Positions 43,535 through 52,495 are shown, counted from the first letter of the stretch. The stretch: DNA of 64,000 nucleotides from Agromyces sp. S2-1-8 (GCF_021129215.1 NZ_JAJOLP010000001.1:1-64000), one strand, 5' to 3'. Numbers and translations are program-made. Notes: generated from the sequence alone by a model not told the origin.

Positions 43535-45243
43535 GCGAGGGCCTTTCCGGTCGGGACGGCGGGAGGGACGGCGGGAGCGGATGGAGCGGGCGTCGCGACG
43601 GCAGCGACCGCCGCGCGTCGGGGCACCGCGTCGAGCAGCTCCCGGGTGTAGGCGTGCTGCGGCGCTCGGAAGACCTGCTCGGTGGCGCCCTGCTCGACGA
43701 TGCGCCCGCGGCGCATCACCGACACCGAGTGGCTGATGCGGGCGACGACCGCGAGGTCGTGCGAGATGAAGAGGTAGCTGAGCCCGAGCTCGTCCTGCAG
43801 CTGCTCGAGCAGCTCCAGGATGCGGGCCTGCACGGTGACGTCGAGCGCCGAGACGGCCTCGTCGAGGATGACGAGTTCGGGCTCGGGCGCGAGCGCACGG
43901 GCGATCGCGACGCGCTGCCGTTGCCCGCCCGACAGCTCGGCCGGGCGACGTCCGGCGACGTCGGCCGGAAGGGCGACGCGGTCGATGAGCCGGCGCGCGG
44001 TCGCGGCGCGGGTGGCGCGATCGCCGACGCCGAAGTTGCGCAGCGGCTCCGAGATGATCTCGGCGACCGTCTGGCGCGGGTCGAGCGACGCGAACGGGTT
44101 CTGGTAGACGAGTTGCACTCGGCGGCGGAACTCCCGCTTCGCGGACCCGGCGAGCGCCGTCGCGTCGGCGCCGCCGAGCGACACCGCGCCCGCGTCGGGC
44201 GCCGCGAACCGGGCGATGATGCGGGCCGTCGTGGTCTTGCCCGAGCCGGACTCCCCCACGATCGCGTGCGTCGTGCCGCGCAGCACCTGGAACGACACGT
44301 CGTCGACGGCGCGGAACGCCGGCCGCCGGCGCCCGAGCGAGAACTCCTTCACGAGACCGGATGCCTCGAGGACGAACGGGTTCTCGGCGGCGGCGACGCC
44401 CGGGTCGCGGAGGAAGAGCGGCGGCCTCGGGTGCCGGAACGCGTGCTCGGCGAGCCCCGGCGCGTCGGCGAGCAGCCGGCGCGTGTACGACTCGCCGGGC
44501 GCATCGAGCACGGCTTCGGTCGCGCCCTGCTCGACGATGCGACCGTGCTGCATGACCACGATGCGTTCGGCGCGCTCGGCGGCGACGCCGAGGTCGTGCG
44601 TCACGAGCAGCACCGCCGTGCCGTGCTCGCGGCGCAGCTCGTCGATGAGGTCGAGGATGCGCCGCTGCACGGTCACGTCGAGCGCGCTCGTCGGCTCGTC
44701 GGCGATCACGAGCTCGGGCGAGAGCGCGACCGCGTTGGCGATGAGCACCCGCTGCCGCATGCCGCCCGACAGCTCGTGCGGGTACTGCTTCGCCCGCAGC
44801 GCCGGGTCGTCGAGGCCGACGCGTTCGAGCAGCTCGAGCACGCGCCCGCGGATGCTACGACGGTCGCCCCGCCCGTGGATGCGGAACGTCTCTGCGAGCT
44901 GCACGCCGATCGGCCGCACGGGGTTGAGCGACGAAACCGGGTCCTGCGGGATGTAGCCGATGCGCGCGCCGCGCACCGACTCGAGGCGGCGGTCGCTCCA
45001 GCCTGCGATGTCGGTACCCGACAGCCGGATCGCACCGCCGAGGGCGCGGCCTCCCTCGGGCAGCAGGCCGAGCACGGCGCTCGAGGTCGTCGTCTTGCCC
45101 GAGCCCGATTCGCCGACGAGGGCGACGACCTCGCCCGGCTGCACGTCCAACGACACGTCGTGCACGACGGGTCGCACGCCGTCGCGGGTGCGGTAGCCGA
45201 CGTCGAGGTGCTCGATCGAGAGCAGCGGGGCGGTGGCGGTCAT
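43531..45243 (-). CDS. Fused DppD/DppF-type oligopeptide ABC ATP-binding protein
   Basis: 570 residues with two complete ATPase domains. First (1-260): Walker A 'GESGSGKTT', 'GYIPQDPVSSLNPV', 'LSGGMRQRVLIA', 'ADEPTSALDVTVQ'. Second (about 290-540): Walker A 'GESGSGKTT', 'LVYQNPFASLDPR', 'LSGGQRQRVAIARAL', 'LDEAVSALDVTVQ'. Both end with the peptide-transporter C-terminal motif 'YTR(R/E)LL'. The Pro/Ala/Val tail is variable. Genes on both sides overlap it by 4 nt, so the importer and monooxygenase are translated together. Confidence 0.92.
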   Translation of the reverse strand: MTATAPLLSIEHLDVGYRTRDGVRPVVHDVSLDVQPGEVVALVGESGSGKTTTSSAVLGLLPEGGRALGGAIRLSGTDIAGWSDRRLESVRGARIGYIPQDPVSSLNPVRPIGVQLAETFRIHGRGDRRSIRGRVLELLERVGLDDPALRAKQYPHELSGGMRQRVLIANAVALSPELVIADEPTSALDVTVQRRILDLIDELRREHGTAVLLVTHDLGVAAERAERIVVMQHGRIVEQGATEAVLDAPGESYTRRLLADAPGLAEHAFRHPRPPLFLRDPGVAAAENPFVLEASGLVKEFSLGRRRPAFRAVDDVSFQVLRGTTHAIVGESGSGKTTTARIIARFAAPDAGAVSLGGADATALAGSAKREFRRRVQLVYQNPFASLDPRQTVAEIISEPLRNFGVGDRATRAATARRLIDRVALPADVAGRRPAELSGGQRQRVAIARALAPEPELVILDEAVSALDVTVQARILELLEQLQDELGLSYLFISHDLAVVARISHSVSVMRRGRIVEQGATEQVFRAPQHAYTRELLDAVPRRAAVAAVATPAPSAPAVPPAVPTGKALA

Positions 45244-46229
45244 CGGGTCCTCCCGAGGGCGTGGCTGATGCGGTTGGCGCTGAGCACGACCGCGACGACG
45301 ACGAGGCCGGGCAGCACGGTGAGCCACCACGAGGTCGCGACGTAGTTGCGCCCCTCCGCGATGAGCAGGCCCCACTCGGGCGTCGGCGGCGGCGCGCCGT
45401 AGCCGAGGAAGCCGAGCGTCGAGATCGCGAGGATCGCGGTGCCGAACTGCAGCGCTGCGAGGCCGACGACGGCGGTCAGCGAATTCGGCAGCACATGGCG
45501 GAAGAGCACCGCGTGCAGTCGGGCGCCCGAGCCGAACGCCGCCTCGACGTAGTCGGCCTGGCGCACTCGCACCACTTCCGAGCGCGACAGCCGGGCGAAC
45601 GCGGCGACCGAGCCGACGCCGACGGCGATCGCGGCGTTCACGGTGCCGAAGCCGAGCAGGATGATGATGCTGAGCGCGAGCAGCAGCCCGGGGATCGCGA
45701 GCAGCACGTCGACGAGACGCATGACGACCGCGTCGACCGCGCCGCCGAGCGAGCCCGCGAGCACGCCGAGCAGGGTGCCGCCGACGAGGCCGACGGTGAC
45801 GGCGACGAAGGCGCCCGAGAGCGAGTGCACCGCGCCGTGCACGACCCGCGTGAAGAGGTCGCGGCCGATGGCGTCGGTGCCGAACAGGTGGGCGCCGCTC
45901 GGCGCCTGCAGCTTCTCGGCGGGCACGCCCGCGAGCGGGTCCTGCCCGGTGAACAGCCATGGCACGATCGCCCACGCGATCACGACGGCGATCACGGTCC
46001 ACGCCACCACGAGCCCAGGCCGGATGCCCCGGAGCCGGCGCCGCACGTCGGCCGCTCGGGGAGCGCCCGACGGAGGAGGCCCCGCTGCCGCCGGTCGAGG
46101 AGCGTCCGGCGACGGAGGCCGCGCCTCGAGAACCTCCGACCGGGGCCCGGTCGTGACGGGGCTCGGCGCGCTCGCCACGCTCCCACCTCTGCCGCCGGCC
46201 TCGACCGACTCGCGCACGTCGACGCTCAT
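45240..46229 (-). CDS. ABC transporter permease, DppC-like
   Basis: 329 residues. A long proline-rich cytoplasmic N-terminus (about 1-65) precedes the six-span permease domain with 'LFGTDAIGRDLFTRVVHGA' (the DppC signature loop) and the coupling sequence 'VRQADYVEAAFGSGARLHAVLFRHVLPN' (landmark 'DYVEAAFGSGA'). The ATG at 46229 overlaps the stop of the DppB-like gene by 4 nt. Confidence 0.9.
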   Translation of the reverse strand: MSVDVRESVEAGGRGGSVASAPSPVTTGPRSEVLEARPPSPDAPRPAAAGPPPSGAPRAADVRRRLRGIRPGLVVAWTVIAVVIAWAIVPWLFTGQDPLAGVPAEKLQAPSGAHLFGTDAIGRDLFTRVVHGAVHSLSGAFVAVTVGLVGGTLLGVLAGSLGGAVDAVVMRLVDVLLAIPGLLLALSIIILLGFGTVNAAIAVGVGSVAAFARLSRSEVVRVRQADYVEAAFGSGARLHAVLFRHVLPNSLTAVVGLAALQFGTAILAISTLGFLGYGAPPPTPEWGLLIAEGRNYVATSWWLTVLPGLVVVAVVLSANRISHALGRTR

Positions 46230-47164
46230 GCCGCCACCGCCTTCCGCTTGAGTCGCGGATCGAGCACCGGGTACACCAGGTCGACCGCGAGGTTGACGAC
46301 GACGAACACGAGGGCGGCCAGCACGACGATCGCCTGCAGCACCGCGACATCCTGATTGGCGACCGCCTGTTCGGTGAGCCGGCCGATGCCGGCGCGGCCG
46401 AACACGGTCTCGGTGACGACCGCGCCGCCGATGAGTTCGCCGATGAGCACGCCCGCGATCGTGATCGCGGGCAGGGTCGCGTTGCGGGCGACGTCGCGCC
46501 AGAGCACCCGCGCGGGGCTCGCGCCCTTCGCCCGGACGACGGCGACGAACGGCGAGAGCTGCACCTCGTCGATCGATCGGGCGAGGATCTGCGCGAGCGG
46601 CGCCGAGATCGGCACCGCGAGCGTGAGCACCGGGAGGATGAGTCCCTGCACGGGGTCGGCCCCGATCACCGGCACGAGCCGCAACTGGAACGAGAAGACC
46701 TGGATGAGCACGATGCCGAGCCAGAACACGGGCACCGAGACGAAGACGCCGGGCAACGCTCGCAGCCCCTGGCGCAGCCAGCCGAACGGGGCGAGCGTCG
46801 AGAGGAACGCGAGCGCGACCGCGAGGACCACCGCGACGACGAACCCGAGGCCCGCGAGCACGAGCGTCTCGGGCAGCGCGGTGCCGATGAGCTCGTGCAC
46901 GGGCGTGCCGTACTGCACCGAGTACCCGAAGTCGCCGACGACGAACCCCGAGATCGTGTGCAGGAACTGCTGCCACGCGGGCACGTCGGCGCCGTAGCTC
47001 GCCCGGATGTCGGCGATCTGCTCGGGCGAGAGCCCGAGCTCGGGACTCTCGAACTTGATGAGGATCGCGTCACCGGGCAGCGCCTGCAGCAGCACGAACG
47101 TCGCGGTGAACGCGATCGCGAGCACGATGAGCGCCTGTCCGGTGCGGCGTGCGAGGTAGGGCAT
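46226..47164 (-). CDS. ABC transporter permease, DppB-like
   Basis: 312 residues with six membrane spans: 'LARRTGQALIVLAIAFTATFVLL' start region, 'FGYSVQYGTPVHELIGTALPETL' (landmark 'FGYSVQYGTPV'), and the coupling loop 'VVRAKGASPARVLWRDVARN'. It pairs with the DppC-like protein. The gene follows the binding-protein gene after 136 bases that contain a large inverted repeat, which may reduce read-through. Confidence 0.9.
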   Translation of the reverse strand: MPYLARRTGQALIVLAIAFTATFVLLQALPGDAILIKFESPELGLSPEQIADIRASYGADVPAWQQFLHTISGFVVGDFGYSVQYGTPVHELIGTALPETLVLAGLGFVVAVVLAVALAFLSTLAPFGWLRQGLRALPGVFVSVPVFWLGIVLIQVFSFQLRLVPVIGADPVQGLILPVLTLAVPISAPLAQILARSIDEVQLSPFVAVVRAKGASPARVLWRDVARNATLPAITIAGVLIGELIGGAVVTETVFGRAGIGRLTEQAVANQDVAVLQAIVVLAALVFVVVNLAVDLVYPVLDPRLKRKAVAA

Positions 47165-47194
47165 CGTTCTCTCCTTTCGAGGGGTTGCGGTTGC

Positions 47195-47290
47195 GGGTCG
47201 AGGAGGAGCGGAGCGGCGTCTCGAAACCCGCGACGTGCGGGCCCGGGTTTCGAAACGGTCGCCGACGCTCCCTCCTCGACCTGCTCGACC
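47195..47290. repeat. Inverted pair of an intergenic repeat (GGTCGAGnAG…CTCGAAACCC type)
   Basis: A copy at 47195-47229 and an inverted copy at 47245-47290 form a long imperfect hairpin; the inner perfect part is CGAAACCCG (47222-47230) with CGGGTTTCG (47244-47252). Further members occur near 50582 and 55346. Position just after the binding-protein stop suggests transcription attenuation before the permease genes. Confidence 0.65.
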
Positions 47291-47300
47291 GACCGAGCGG

Positions 47301-48935
47301 CTACTGCTTCTCGACCCAGGTGTCGTAGAACTGCGGACGGGCCACGGCCTCGGTCGTGAAGCCGTGCACGTACGGCGCAGCGCCGTAGACCTGCGGCTCC
47401 TCGAACAGCGGGATCACGTAGGCCTGCTCGGTCAGGTAGTCCTGCACGGCGGCCGAGGCCTCGTCGCGCTTCGCGGGGTCGGGCTCGGAGGCCACGGACT
47501 CGAGCAGCTCGTCGAGCTTCGCGTCGTCCGACAGCAGCGTGTTGCGGTTCTGCGTGTGGTACTGGCTCTTGATCACGTCGTTGTCGGCGCGTCCGACCAT
47601 CGAGTGGTAGACCGGGGTCTTCAGCGGGTCGAGGATGTCCTCGGCGTAGCTGCCCGCGTCGGCGGCCTTGACGTTGAGCTCGACGCCGATCTTCGCGAGC
47701 TGCTGGCTCACGAGCTCGAGCGTCTGCTTCGAGAGCGGCTGGGGCTTCGCCTCGTAGACGGTGAGCGAGAGCCGCTCGCCGCCCTTCTCGCGGATGCCGT
47801 CGTCGCCGACCTTCCAGCCGGCCTCGTCGAGCAGCTGCTCGGACTGCTCGGGATCGTAGGCGAGCTTCGCCGACTCGTCGGTGTACCCGGCGGCCGTCGC
47901 CGCGAGCTCGCTCGTCGCGACCGGGTAGTTCGCGGTGAAGATCGTGTCGACGACCTCTTGGGCGTCGACGCCGTGCACGAGCGCCTGGCGCACGCGCAGA
48001 TCGCTCAGCAGCGGATTGGTGAACCGCAGCCCGAGCGAGTTGTTGACGCCCCGGGTGGGGGCGGCGACGATCTCGAAGCCGGCGTCGGCGACCTGCTGCT
48101 CGTCGAACGCCTGCACGTAGCGGATGACGTCGGCCTGCCCGGCGAGCAGCGAGCCGATGCGCACGCTGTCCTCGGGCGTGACGACGAGGTCGATGCCGTC
48201 GAGGTAGGCCCGGCCCTGATGCTCGAACGAGGCCGGGGCCCAGTCGTAGTCCTCACGCGCCGCGAGGTGCAGCGAGGTGCCGATCTCCTCCTCGGTGATC
48301 GTGAACGGACCCGAGCCGATGATCTCGGTCGCCGAGCCGGCGCCCCAGTCCTCGAGCTTGCGGTCGAGGGTGTCGGGCGAGACGAGGCCCGAGTTGATCG
48401 TCGAGGTCGCCTGCAGGAAGCCCGGCGCCGGCGCCGAGAACCGGAACGTCACGGTGTCGTCGTCGACGACCTCGCTCGAGGCGTAGTTGTTGATCGCCTC
48501 GGAGACGGTGAGTCCGAGCTCCTCGTCGCCGAGCCCGTACGTGTCGAAGTTCTCGGCCACCGCGGCCGCGTCGAGCGGGGTGCCGTCGGAGAAGGTCACG
48601 TCGTCGCGAAGGTCGAACGTGTACTCCGTGGCATCCGCGTTGACGGCCCAGTCGGTCGCGACCCACGGCTGGATCTCGAGCGTCTCCGGGTCCTGCCAGG
48701 TGAGGCGGGCGGTGAGGTTGTTGACGAGCCCGCCGTTCGGGTAGAAACCGGCCTGCGGCGGGTAGAGCGTCGTGTACGGCTGGTGCTCGAGGTACGTGAG
48801 CGTGCCGCCCTCGACCGGCTCGCCGGCGGCGCCGGCCGAGCCTGCGGCGCCCTGCCCGGCGCAGCCGGCGAGGAGCCCGACTGCGGCGAGCGCGGCGGCG
48901 CCGGCGGCGATGAGTCGCGTGTGCTTCGTGGACAT
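47301..48935 (-). CDS. ABC substrate-binding lipoprotein, KPN_01854 family (family 5, peptide-type)
   Basis: 544 residues. Lipobox 'GLLAGC' with lipidated Cys25. The mature protein has the family 5 fold: 'GGTLTYLEHQPYTTLYPP' start, 'TYTFDLRDDVTFSDGTPLDA'-type segment ('FDLRDDVTFSDGTPL'), and 'SLGLRFTNPLLSDLRVRQAL' (landmark 'PLLSDLRVRQALVHG'). It should capture the substrate of the linked monooxygenase at the cell surface. It is the first gene of the importer unit and has a good promoter (TTGAGA/TAGCTT). Confidence 0.88.
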   Translation of the reverse strand: MSTKHTRLIAAGAAALAAVGLLAGCAGQGAAGSAGAAGEPVEGGTLTYLEHQPYTTLYPPQAGFYPNGGLVNNLTARLTWQDPETLEIQPWVATDWAVNADATEYTFDLRDDVTFSDGTPLDAAAVAENFDTYGLGDEELGLTVSEAINNYASSEVVDDDTVTFRFSAPAPGFLQATSTINSGLVSPDTLDRKLEDWGAGSATEIIGSGPFTITEEEIGTSLHLAAREDYDWAPASFEHQGRAYLDGIDLVVTPEDSVRIGSLLAGQADVIRYVQAFDEQQVADAGFEIVAAPTRGVNNSLGLRFTNPLLSDLRVRQALVHGVDAQEVVDTIFTANYPVATSELAATAAGYTDESAKLAYDPEQSEQLLDEAGWKVGDDGIREKGGERLSLTVYEAKPQPLSKQTLELVSQQLAKIGVELNVKAADAGSYAEDILDPLKTPVYHSMVGRADNDVIKSQYHTQNRNTLLSDDAKLDELLESVASEPDPAKRDEASAAVQDYLTEQAYVIPLFEEPQVYGAAPYVHGFTTEAVARPQFYDTWVEKQ

Positions 48936-49001
48936 GTGCGTGGAGTTCCTTCGATTCGGAAGTGCGATCAGGTCACCCAGTGGTGCGGGGTGTGATCGTC
49001 G

Positions 49002-49030
49002 AAGCTACGGATGCCTCGCCGGCGTCTCAA
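49002..49030 (-). promoter_or_regulatory. Promoter of the KPN_01854-type binding-protein gene
   Basis: Minus strand TTGAGA (49025-49030), 17-bp spacer, TAGCTT (49002-49007). It lies across the 3' end of the NtaA-type gene; the leader is about 60 bases. GTCACCG with GGGAAACC at 49050 resembles the repeats in the two flavin-gene promoters, but stands at a different distance. Confidence 0.55.
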
Positions 49031-50459
49031 CCGCCCCACGACGCCCGCCGTCACCGCGGGAAACCGGCGGCAACGGGGCGTCATGCCGCGTCACGTGGAC
49101 GTTGTCGGGGCGGGCCAGGCCGAGGTGCTCGCGCAGGGTCTCGCCCTCGTACTCGGTCGGGAAGACGCCCCGCCGCTGCAGCTCCGGCACGACCTCGAGG
49201 GCGAACGCGTCGAACTGCGCGGGCTGGATCGCGGAGAGCACGTTGAAGCCGTCGACGGCGCCGGCATCACCCCACGCCTCGAACTCCGTGGCGATGTCGT
49301 CGGCCGTGCCCACGATCATCGAGGCGTTCACCGAGGCGGCGACGACGAGGTGCCTGAGCGTCGGCGGGCGTTCGCCCGCGGGGCTGCGACCGGTGCGCTC
49401 GGCCACGATCTCGACGAGCTCCTGACCGGGCGCGCTGAACTCGGCCACGAGCGCCGGCGTGACCGCGCGGTCGGGCGACAGCCCCGACACGTCGACGCCG
49501 AGCAGGGTCGACAGCTGCGCGAGCGATCGGTTCGCGGGGAACGCGGGCGGCGGGCCGTCTGGCCAGTCCTCGGCGATCTGCACGAGCTCGCTCAGCTCGT
49601 CGGCGATCGCCTGGGCGTGCGCTCGCGTCTCGCCGACGATGGGCAGCACGGGTGCGATGACCTTGAGCGTGCGATCGTCGCGGCCCGACTCGAAGGCGAG
49701 CGCTCGCAGCTCCTCGCGCACTTGCACCGCGTGCTCGAGGTCGCCGACGGCGACGAGTGCGAGGTCGGCGTTCTGCGCGGCGAACAGGCGCGAGCGCGGC
49801 GAGGTGCCCGCGTGCACGATCGGCAGGTGGCCCTGCACCGGGCGCGCGACGTTGAGCGGACCCGTGACGTCGAGGTGCTGGCCGTTGAAGTCGGTGGCGT
49901 GCAGCTTCGACGGATCGATGAAGACCCCCGCCGCGGCATCCGCGACGATCGCGTCGTCCTCGAACGAGTCCCACAGCCGGCGCAGCACGTGCTCGAACTC
50001 GACCGCGCGGTCGTAGCGGGTCTCGTTCGCCGCGTGGAAGTCGCGGCCGTGGTTGCCGGCCGCGCGCGGCTCGGCTCCCGTGACGAGGTTGAGCCCGGCG
50101 CGGCCTCCGCTCAGCAGGTCGACCGAGGCGGTCGCACGGGCGAGCGTGTACGGGTCGGAGTAGCTCGTGTTCGCGGTCGCGATGAGCCCGATGCGCTCGG
50201 TGACGCCCGCGAGGTACGTGATCGCCGAGAGCGGGTCGATGCGGGCGACGAGGTAGGGGTCGCGGAACTCGAGGTCGTGCCCCGTCGCGAGCCAGTCGCC
50301 GAAGAACAGGTAGTCGAGGCGCGCCCGTTCGGCGACCTCGGCCGCGCGGCGCAGCACCGCGGCATCCCCCCTCGGATCCCGGTGCGCCCCCGGATACCGC
50401 CAGCCCGACGGGTAGGCCCCGATCGCCCGGACCATTGCGCCGATGATGAGTCGTGTCAT
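49005..50459 (-). CDS. NtaA/SnaA/DszA/SoxA-family FMN-dependent monooxygenase
   Basis: 484 residues, luciferase superfamily. 'RLDYLFFGDWLA', 'VARIDPLSAITYLAGVTERIGLIATANTSYSDPYTLAR' (landmarks 'IDPLSAITYLAG' and 'TANTSYSDPY'), 'VDLLSGGRAGLNLVTG', and 'GNHGRDFHAANETRYDRAVEF' (landmark 'RYDRAVEFEHVL'). It needs FMNH2 from a separate reductase. Relatives attack nitrilotriacetate, dibenzothiophene sulfone or other sulfur/nitrogen compounds; the substrate here is unknown. GGGAGG precedes the ATG. Its promoter is almost a copy of the FMN reductase promoter. Confidence 0.88.
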   Translation of the reverse strand: MTRLIIGAMVRAIGAYPSGWRYPGAHRDPRGDAAVLRRAAEVAERARLDYLFFGDWLATGHDLEFRDPYLVARIDPLSAITYLAGVTERIGLIATANTSYSDPYTLARATASVDLLSGGRAGLNLVTGAEPRAAGNHGRDFHAANETRYDRAVEFEHVLRRLWDSFEDDAIVADAAAGVFIDPSKLHATDFNGQHLDVTGPLNVARPVQGHLPIVHAGTSPRSRLFAAQNADLALVAVGDLEHAVQVREELRALAFESGRDDRTLKVIAPVLPIVGETRAHAQAIADELSELVQIAEDWPDGPPPAFPANRSLAQLSTLLGVDVSGLSPDRAVTPALVAEFSAPGQELVEIVAERTGRSPAGERPPTLRHLVVAASVNASMIVGTADDIATEFEAWGDAGAVDGFNVLSAIQPAQFDAFALEVVPELQRRGVFPTEYEGETLREHLGLARPDNVHVTRHDAPLPPVSRGDGGRRGAVETPARHP

Positions 50460-50480
50460 GTGTCGACCTCCCGGGCTCCG

Positions 50481-50572
50481 ACGCTAGGGAGGGCGGCAGC
50501 GGGCCGCGAGCCCGCCTGTCACACGGGGGAACCGGGTGTCACACGAGGTCACCCGAACGTCACATGACGACG
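50481..50572 (-). promoter_or_regulatory. Promoter with three phased GTCAC repeats (NtaA-type gene)
   Basis: Minus strand: TCGCGG (50504-50509), 17-bp spacer, TAGCGT (50481-50486). Upstream, after 8 nt, direct repeats on the plus strand begin at 50518, 50538 and 50559: GTCACACG+GGGAACC, GTCACACGAGGTCACCCG, and GTCACATGACGACGG. The -35 is poor, so activation by a protein bound to the 20-bp-spaced repeats is likely. Confidence 0.75.
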
Positions 50573-50590
50573 GGCCCCGGATGGTCGAGC

Positions 50591-50644
50591 AGCGAGCGCA
50601 GCGAGCGCAGCGAGCGCAGCGAGCGCAGCGAGCGCAGCGAGCGC
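50591..50644. repeat. Six perfect tandem copies of AGCGAGCGC
   Basis: A 54-base stretch of six identical 9-bp units follows GGTCGAGC (50583-50590). The flank is the start of the intergenic repeat family also seen at 47195 and 55346, so this looks like an expanded member. It lies upstream of the NtaA-type promoter and 18 bases past the desaturase stop. Confidence 0.9.
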
Positions 50645-50662
50645 GTCCAGGCCGCCCGCGCC

Positions 50663-51751
50663 TCAGATGCTCGCCCGCTGCGCCACGAGCGGGCACTCGA
50701 ACGGATCGCGCTCACCGAGCCCCACCCGGTTGATGTAGTGGAAGACGATCGCGTACGACCGCCACAGCGTCGTCTGCGTGTACGGGACGTCGTGCTCGCG
50801 CAGGTAGGCGGCGATCAGCGGGGCCGCCCGCCGCAGGTGCGGGCGCGGCATCGACGGGAAGAGGTGGTGCTCGATCTGGTAGTTGAGCCCGCCCATCGCG
50901 AAGTCGAGCACCCGGTTGCCGCGGATGTTGCGACTCATGAGCGCCTGCCGGCGCAGGAAGTCGAGCTTCATGCCCTTGGGAACGAGCGGCATGCCCTTGT
51001 GGTTCGGAGCGAACGACATGCCCATGTAGAAGCCGAACAGGCCGAGCTGGATCGCGAGGAACACGGCCGCCTTGTCGGGCGAGAGCACGAGCAGGACGAG
51101 CGCGAGGTAGCCGATGATGCGCACGGCGAGGAACGCGATCTCGACGGGTCGGTGCGCGAGGTGCTCGCGGGCGAGCACCCGGTGCACGCTCGAGGCGTGC
51201 AGCGAGAGCCCCTCGAGCAGCAGGATCGGGAAGAAGAACACCCCCTGATGCGCGATGACCCAGCGGAAGAACGCCGCGCGCTCGCGGGCCGCCTGCTCGG
51301 GCGTGAACGCGACGACGGGCAGTTCGATGTCGGGGTCCGCGCCGAGCTGGTTCGGGTTCGCGTGGTGCCGCGTGTGCTTGTGCTGCCACCAGCCGTAGCT
51401 CATGCCGACGATGCCGCCGAGCACGAGGCTCGTCCAGTCGTTCCACTTGCCCGATCGGAAGATCTGGCGGTGGGCGGCGTCGTGGCCGAGGAACGCGGTC
51501 TGGGTGAACAGGAACGCGAAGACGGCGGCCGTGAACATCTGCCACCAGCTGTCGCCGATCCAGATGAAGACGGCGATCGCCGCGGCGACCGCCATCGGCA
51601 CGGCGATGAGCTTCGTCCAGTAGTAGCCGTAGCGCCGGCGCATGAGCCCGGCGGACTTCACGAGCCTCGCGAGGTCGGTGAAGTCGCTGTTGGGATTGGG
51701 GCGGGCGACCGGCGCGGCCGCCTTCACCTGAGTAGCGGATGCCTCGTCCAT
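50663..51751 (-). CDS. Membrane fatty acid desaturase (acyl-lipid/front-end type)
   Basis: 362 residues with four or more membrane spans. The three di-iron histidine boxes are intact: 'GHDAAH', 'HKHTRHHANPNQLG' and 'QIEHHLFPSMPRPHL', the last with Gln replacing the first His as in front-end desaturases. No cytochrome b5 domain, so an external ferredoxin or flavodoxin is needed. It introduces a double bond into membrane fatty acyl chains. It lies 47 bases after the two-gene hypothetical unit on the same strand. Confidence 0.92.
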   Translation of the reverse strand: MDEASATQVKAAAPVARPNPNSDFTDLARLVKSAGLMRRRYGYYWTKLIAVPMAVAAAIAVFIWIGDSWWQMFTAAVFAFLFTQTAFLGHDAAHRQIFRSGKWNDWTSLVLGGIVGMSYGWWQHKHTRHHANPNQLGADPDIELPVVAFTPEQAARERAAFFRWVIAHQGVFFFPILLLEGLSLHASSVHRVLAREHLAHRPVEIAFLAVRIIGYLALVLLVLSPDKAAVFLAIQLGLFGFYMGMSFAPNHKGMPLVPKGMKLDFLRRQALMSRNIRGNRVLDFAMGGLNYQIEHHLFPSMPRPHLRRAAPLIAAYLREHDVPYTQTTLWRSYAIVFHYINRVGLGERDPFECPLVAQRASI

Positions 51752-51798
51752 GAGGTCTGCTCCCAGCCCGCGCCGCCCGACGGGCGGCGCGAATCAGG

Positions 51799-52257
51799 TC
51801 ATCGGTACGTCGAGCTGTGAGGGTCGAAGCTGATGCGGTTCGCCAGCTTCACGACCGCGGCGGCGCGATCGGACTCCTCCTCGGCGAGCTTCACGCGCTC
51901 GAGATCGCGAGACTTGCGGAGCGTCGCGACCTGGGTCCCGATGTCGGCGAGGATCTCCCCGATGCGCTGCGCGAGCCCGGCCTCGAGTTCGTGCAGGTTC
52001 GTGTTGCCGATGAGCAACCGGCGGTCGGCGGTCATGAGCGTGATGCCCTTGTAGCCGGCTGCAGCCAGTTGGTCGGTGACGCTCGCCGCGGCGAGCAGTT
52101 CGAGTTCGAGCGGGTCGGGACGCCTCGAGAAGACGGCGGTCACGACGTACCGTTCGGGGGCCTCGGCGGTGCCGAGCGTGGCGGGCAGTTCGCTCGCCAG
52201 GATGTGATCGAGCGCGAACGGCCCGAGCGTCGAGACATCCATGTCGGCGGTGATCAT
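51799..52257 (-). CDS. Unrecognised 152-residue protein
   Basis: ATG at 52257 overlaps the stop of the preceding small gene by 4 nt. The protein has an acidic N-terminus ('DMDVSTLGPFALDHILASE'), a central alpha/beta-looking part ('YVVTAVFSRRPDPLELELL', 'GITLMTADRRLLIGNTNL'), and a long charged helix ('IGTQVATLRKSRDLERVKLAEEE', landmark 'LRKSRDLERVKLAEEE') that may be a coiled coil. No signal peptide, no membrane span, no known domain recognised. Its expression should follow the palindrome-controlled promoter at 52449-52479. Confidence 0.65.
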   Translation of the reverse strand: MITADMDVSTLGPFALDHILASELPATLGTAEAPERYVVTAVFSRRPDPLELELLAAASVTDQLAAAGYKGITLMTADRRLLIGNTNLHELEAGLAQRIGEILADIGTQVATLRKSRDLERVKLAEEESDRAAAVVKLANRISFDPHSSTYR

Positions 52258-52442
52258 GATGCGATCACCTCGGCGGCCGGTCGCCAGTAGGCGGCCGCGC
52301 TGTCGACCCAGCGGTTCGGGTTCGAGACGTTCGCCTCGAAGTGCGACCAGAAGGCTGCGGTCCGGCGGTGTTCTGCGGCTTGCGCGGTGACTCGCATGTC
52401 GTCGGCCGGGGGCGGGCGGATTGCTCCTCGTATTGCGTTCAT
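52254..52442 (-). CDS. Unrecognised 62-residue protein
   Basis: Short gene that looks real because its stop overlaps the next start (ATGA), and because its ATG is 6 nt after a -10 box within a promoter carrying a perfect 14-bp palindrome. The protein has an aromatic-rich C-terminal half ('AAFWSHFEANVSNPNRWVD', 'AAAYWRPAAEVI'). It may partner the 152-residue protein encoded downstream. No family recognised. Confidence 0.6.
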   Translation of the reverse strand: MNAIRGAIRPPPADDMRVTAQAAEHRRTAAFWSHFEANVSNPNRWVDSAAAYWRPAAEVIAS

Positions 52443-52448
52443 GATCGG

Positions 52449-52479
52449 ACGTTACGCCTCGAACATGTGTACGTACACA
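52449..52479 (-). promoter_or_regulatory. Leaderless promoter with perfect palindrome TGTGTACGTACACA
   Basis: The 14-bp palindrome (52466-52479) is flanked by GAAC and GTTC, which extend the symmetry. On the minus strand TAACGT (52449-52454) is 6 nt before the ATG at 52442, placing the palindrome over the -35. A repressor covering it would block the promoter. It is 17 bases past the FMN reductase stop. The GTAC core resembles the gabT/pucR elements. Confidence 0.7.
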
Positions 52480-52495
52480 GGTTCGACGCGAGGCC

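Noticed and set aside
50583-50650. Tandem repeat considered as a CRISPR array or as a Ser-Glu-Arg repeat protein
   Set aside because: The units are only 9 bp with no spacers and no cas genes; the open frame through it is antisense to the desaturase gene and lacks a start context.
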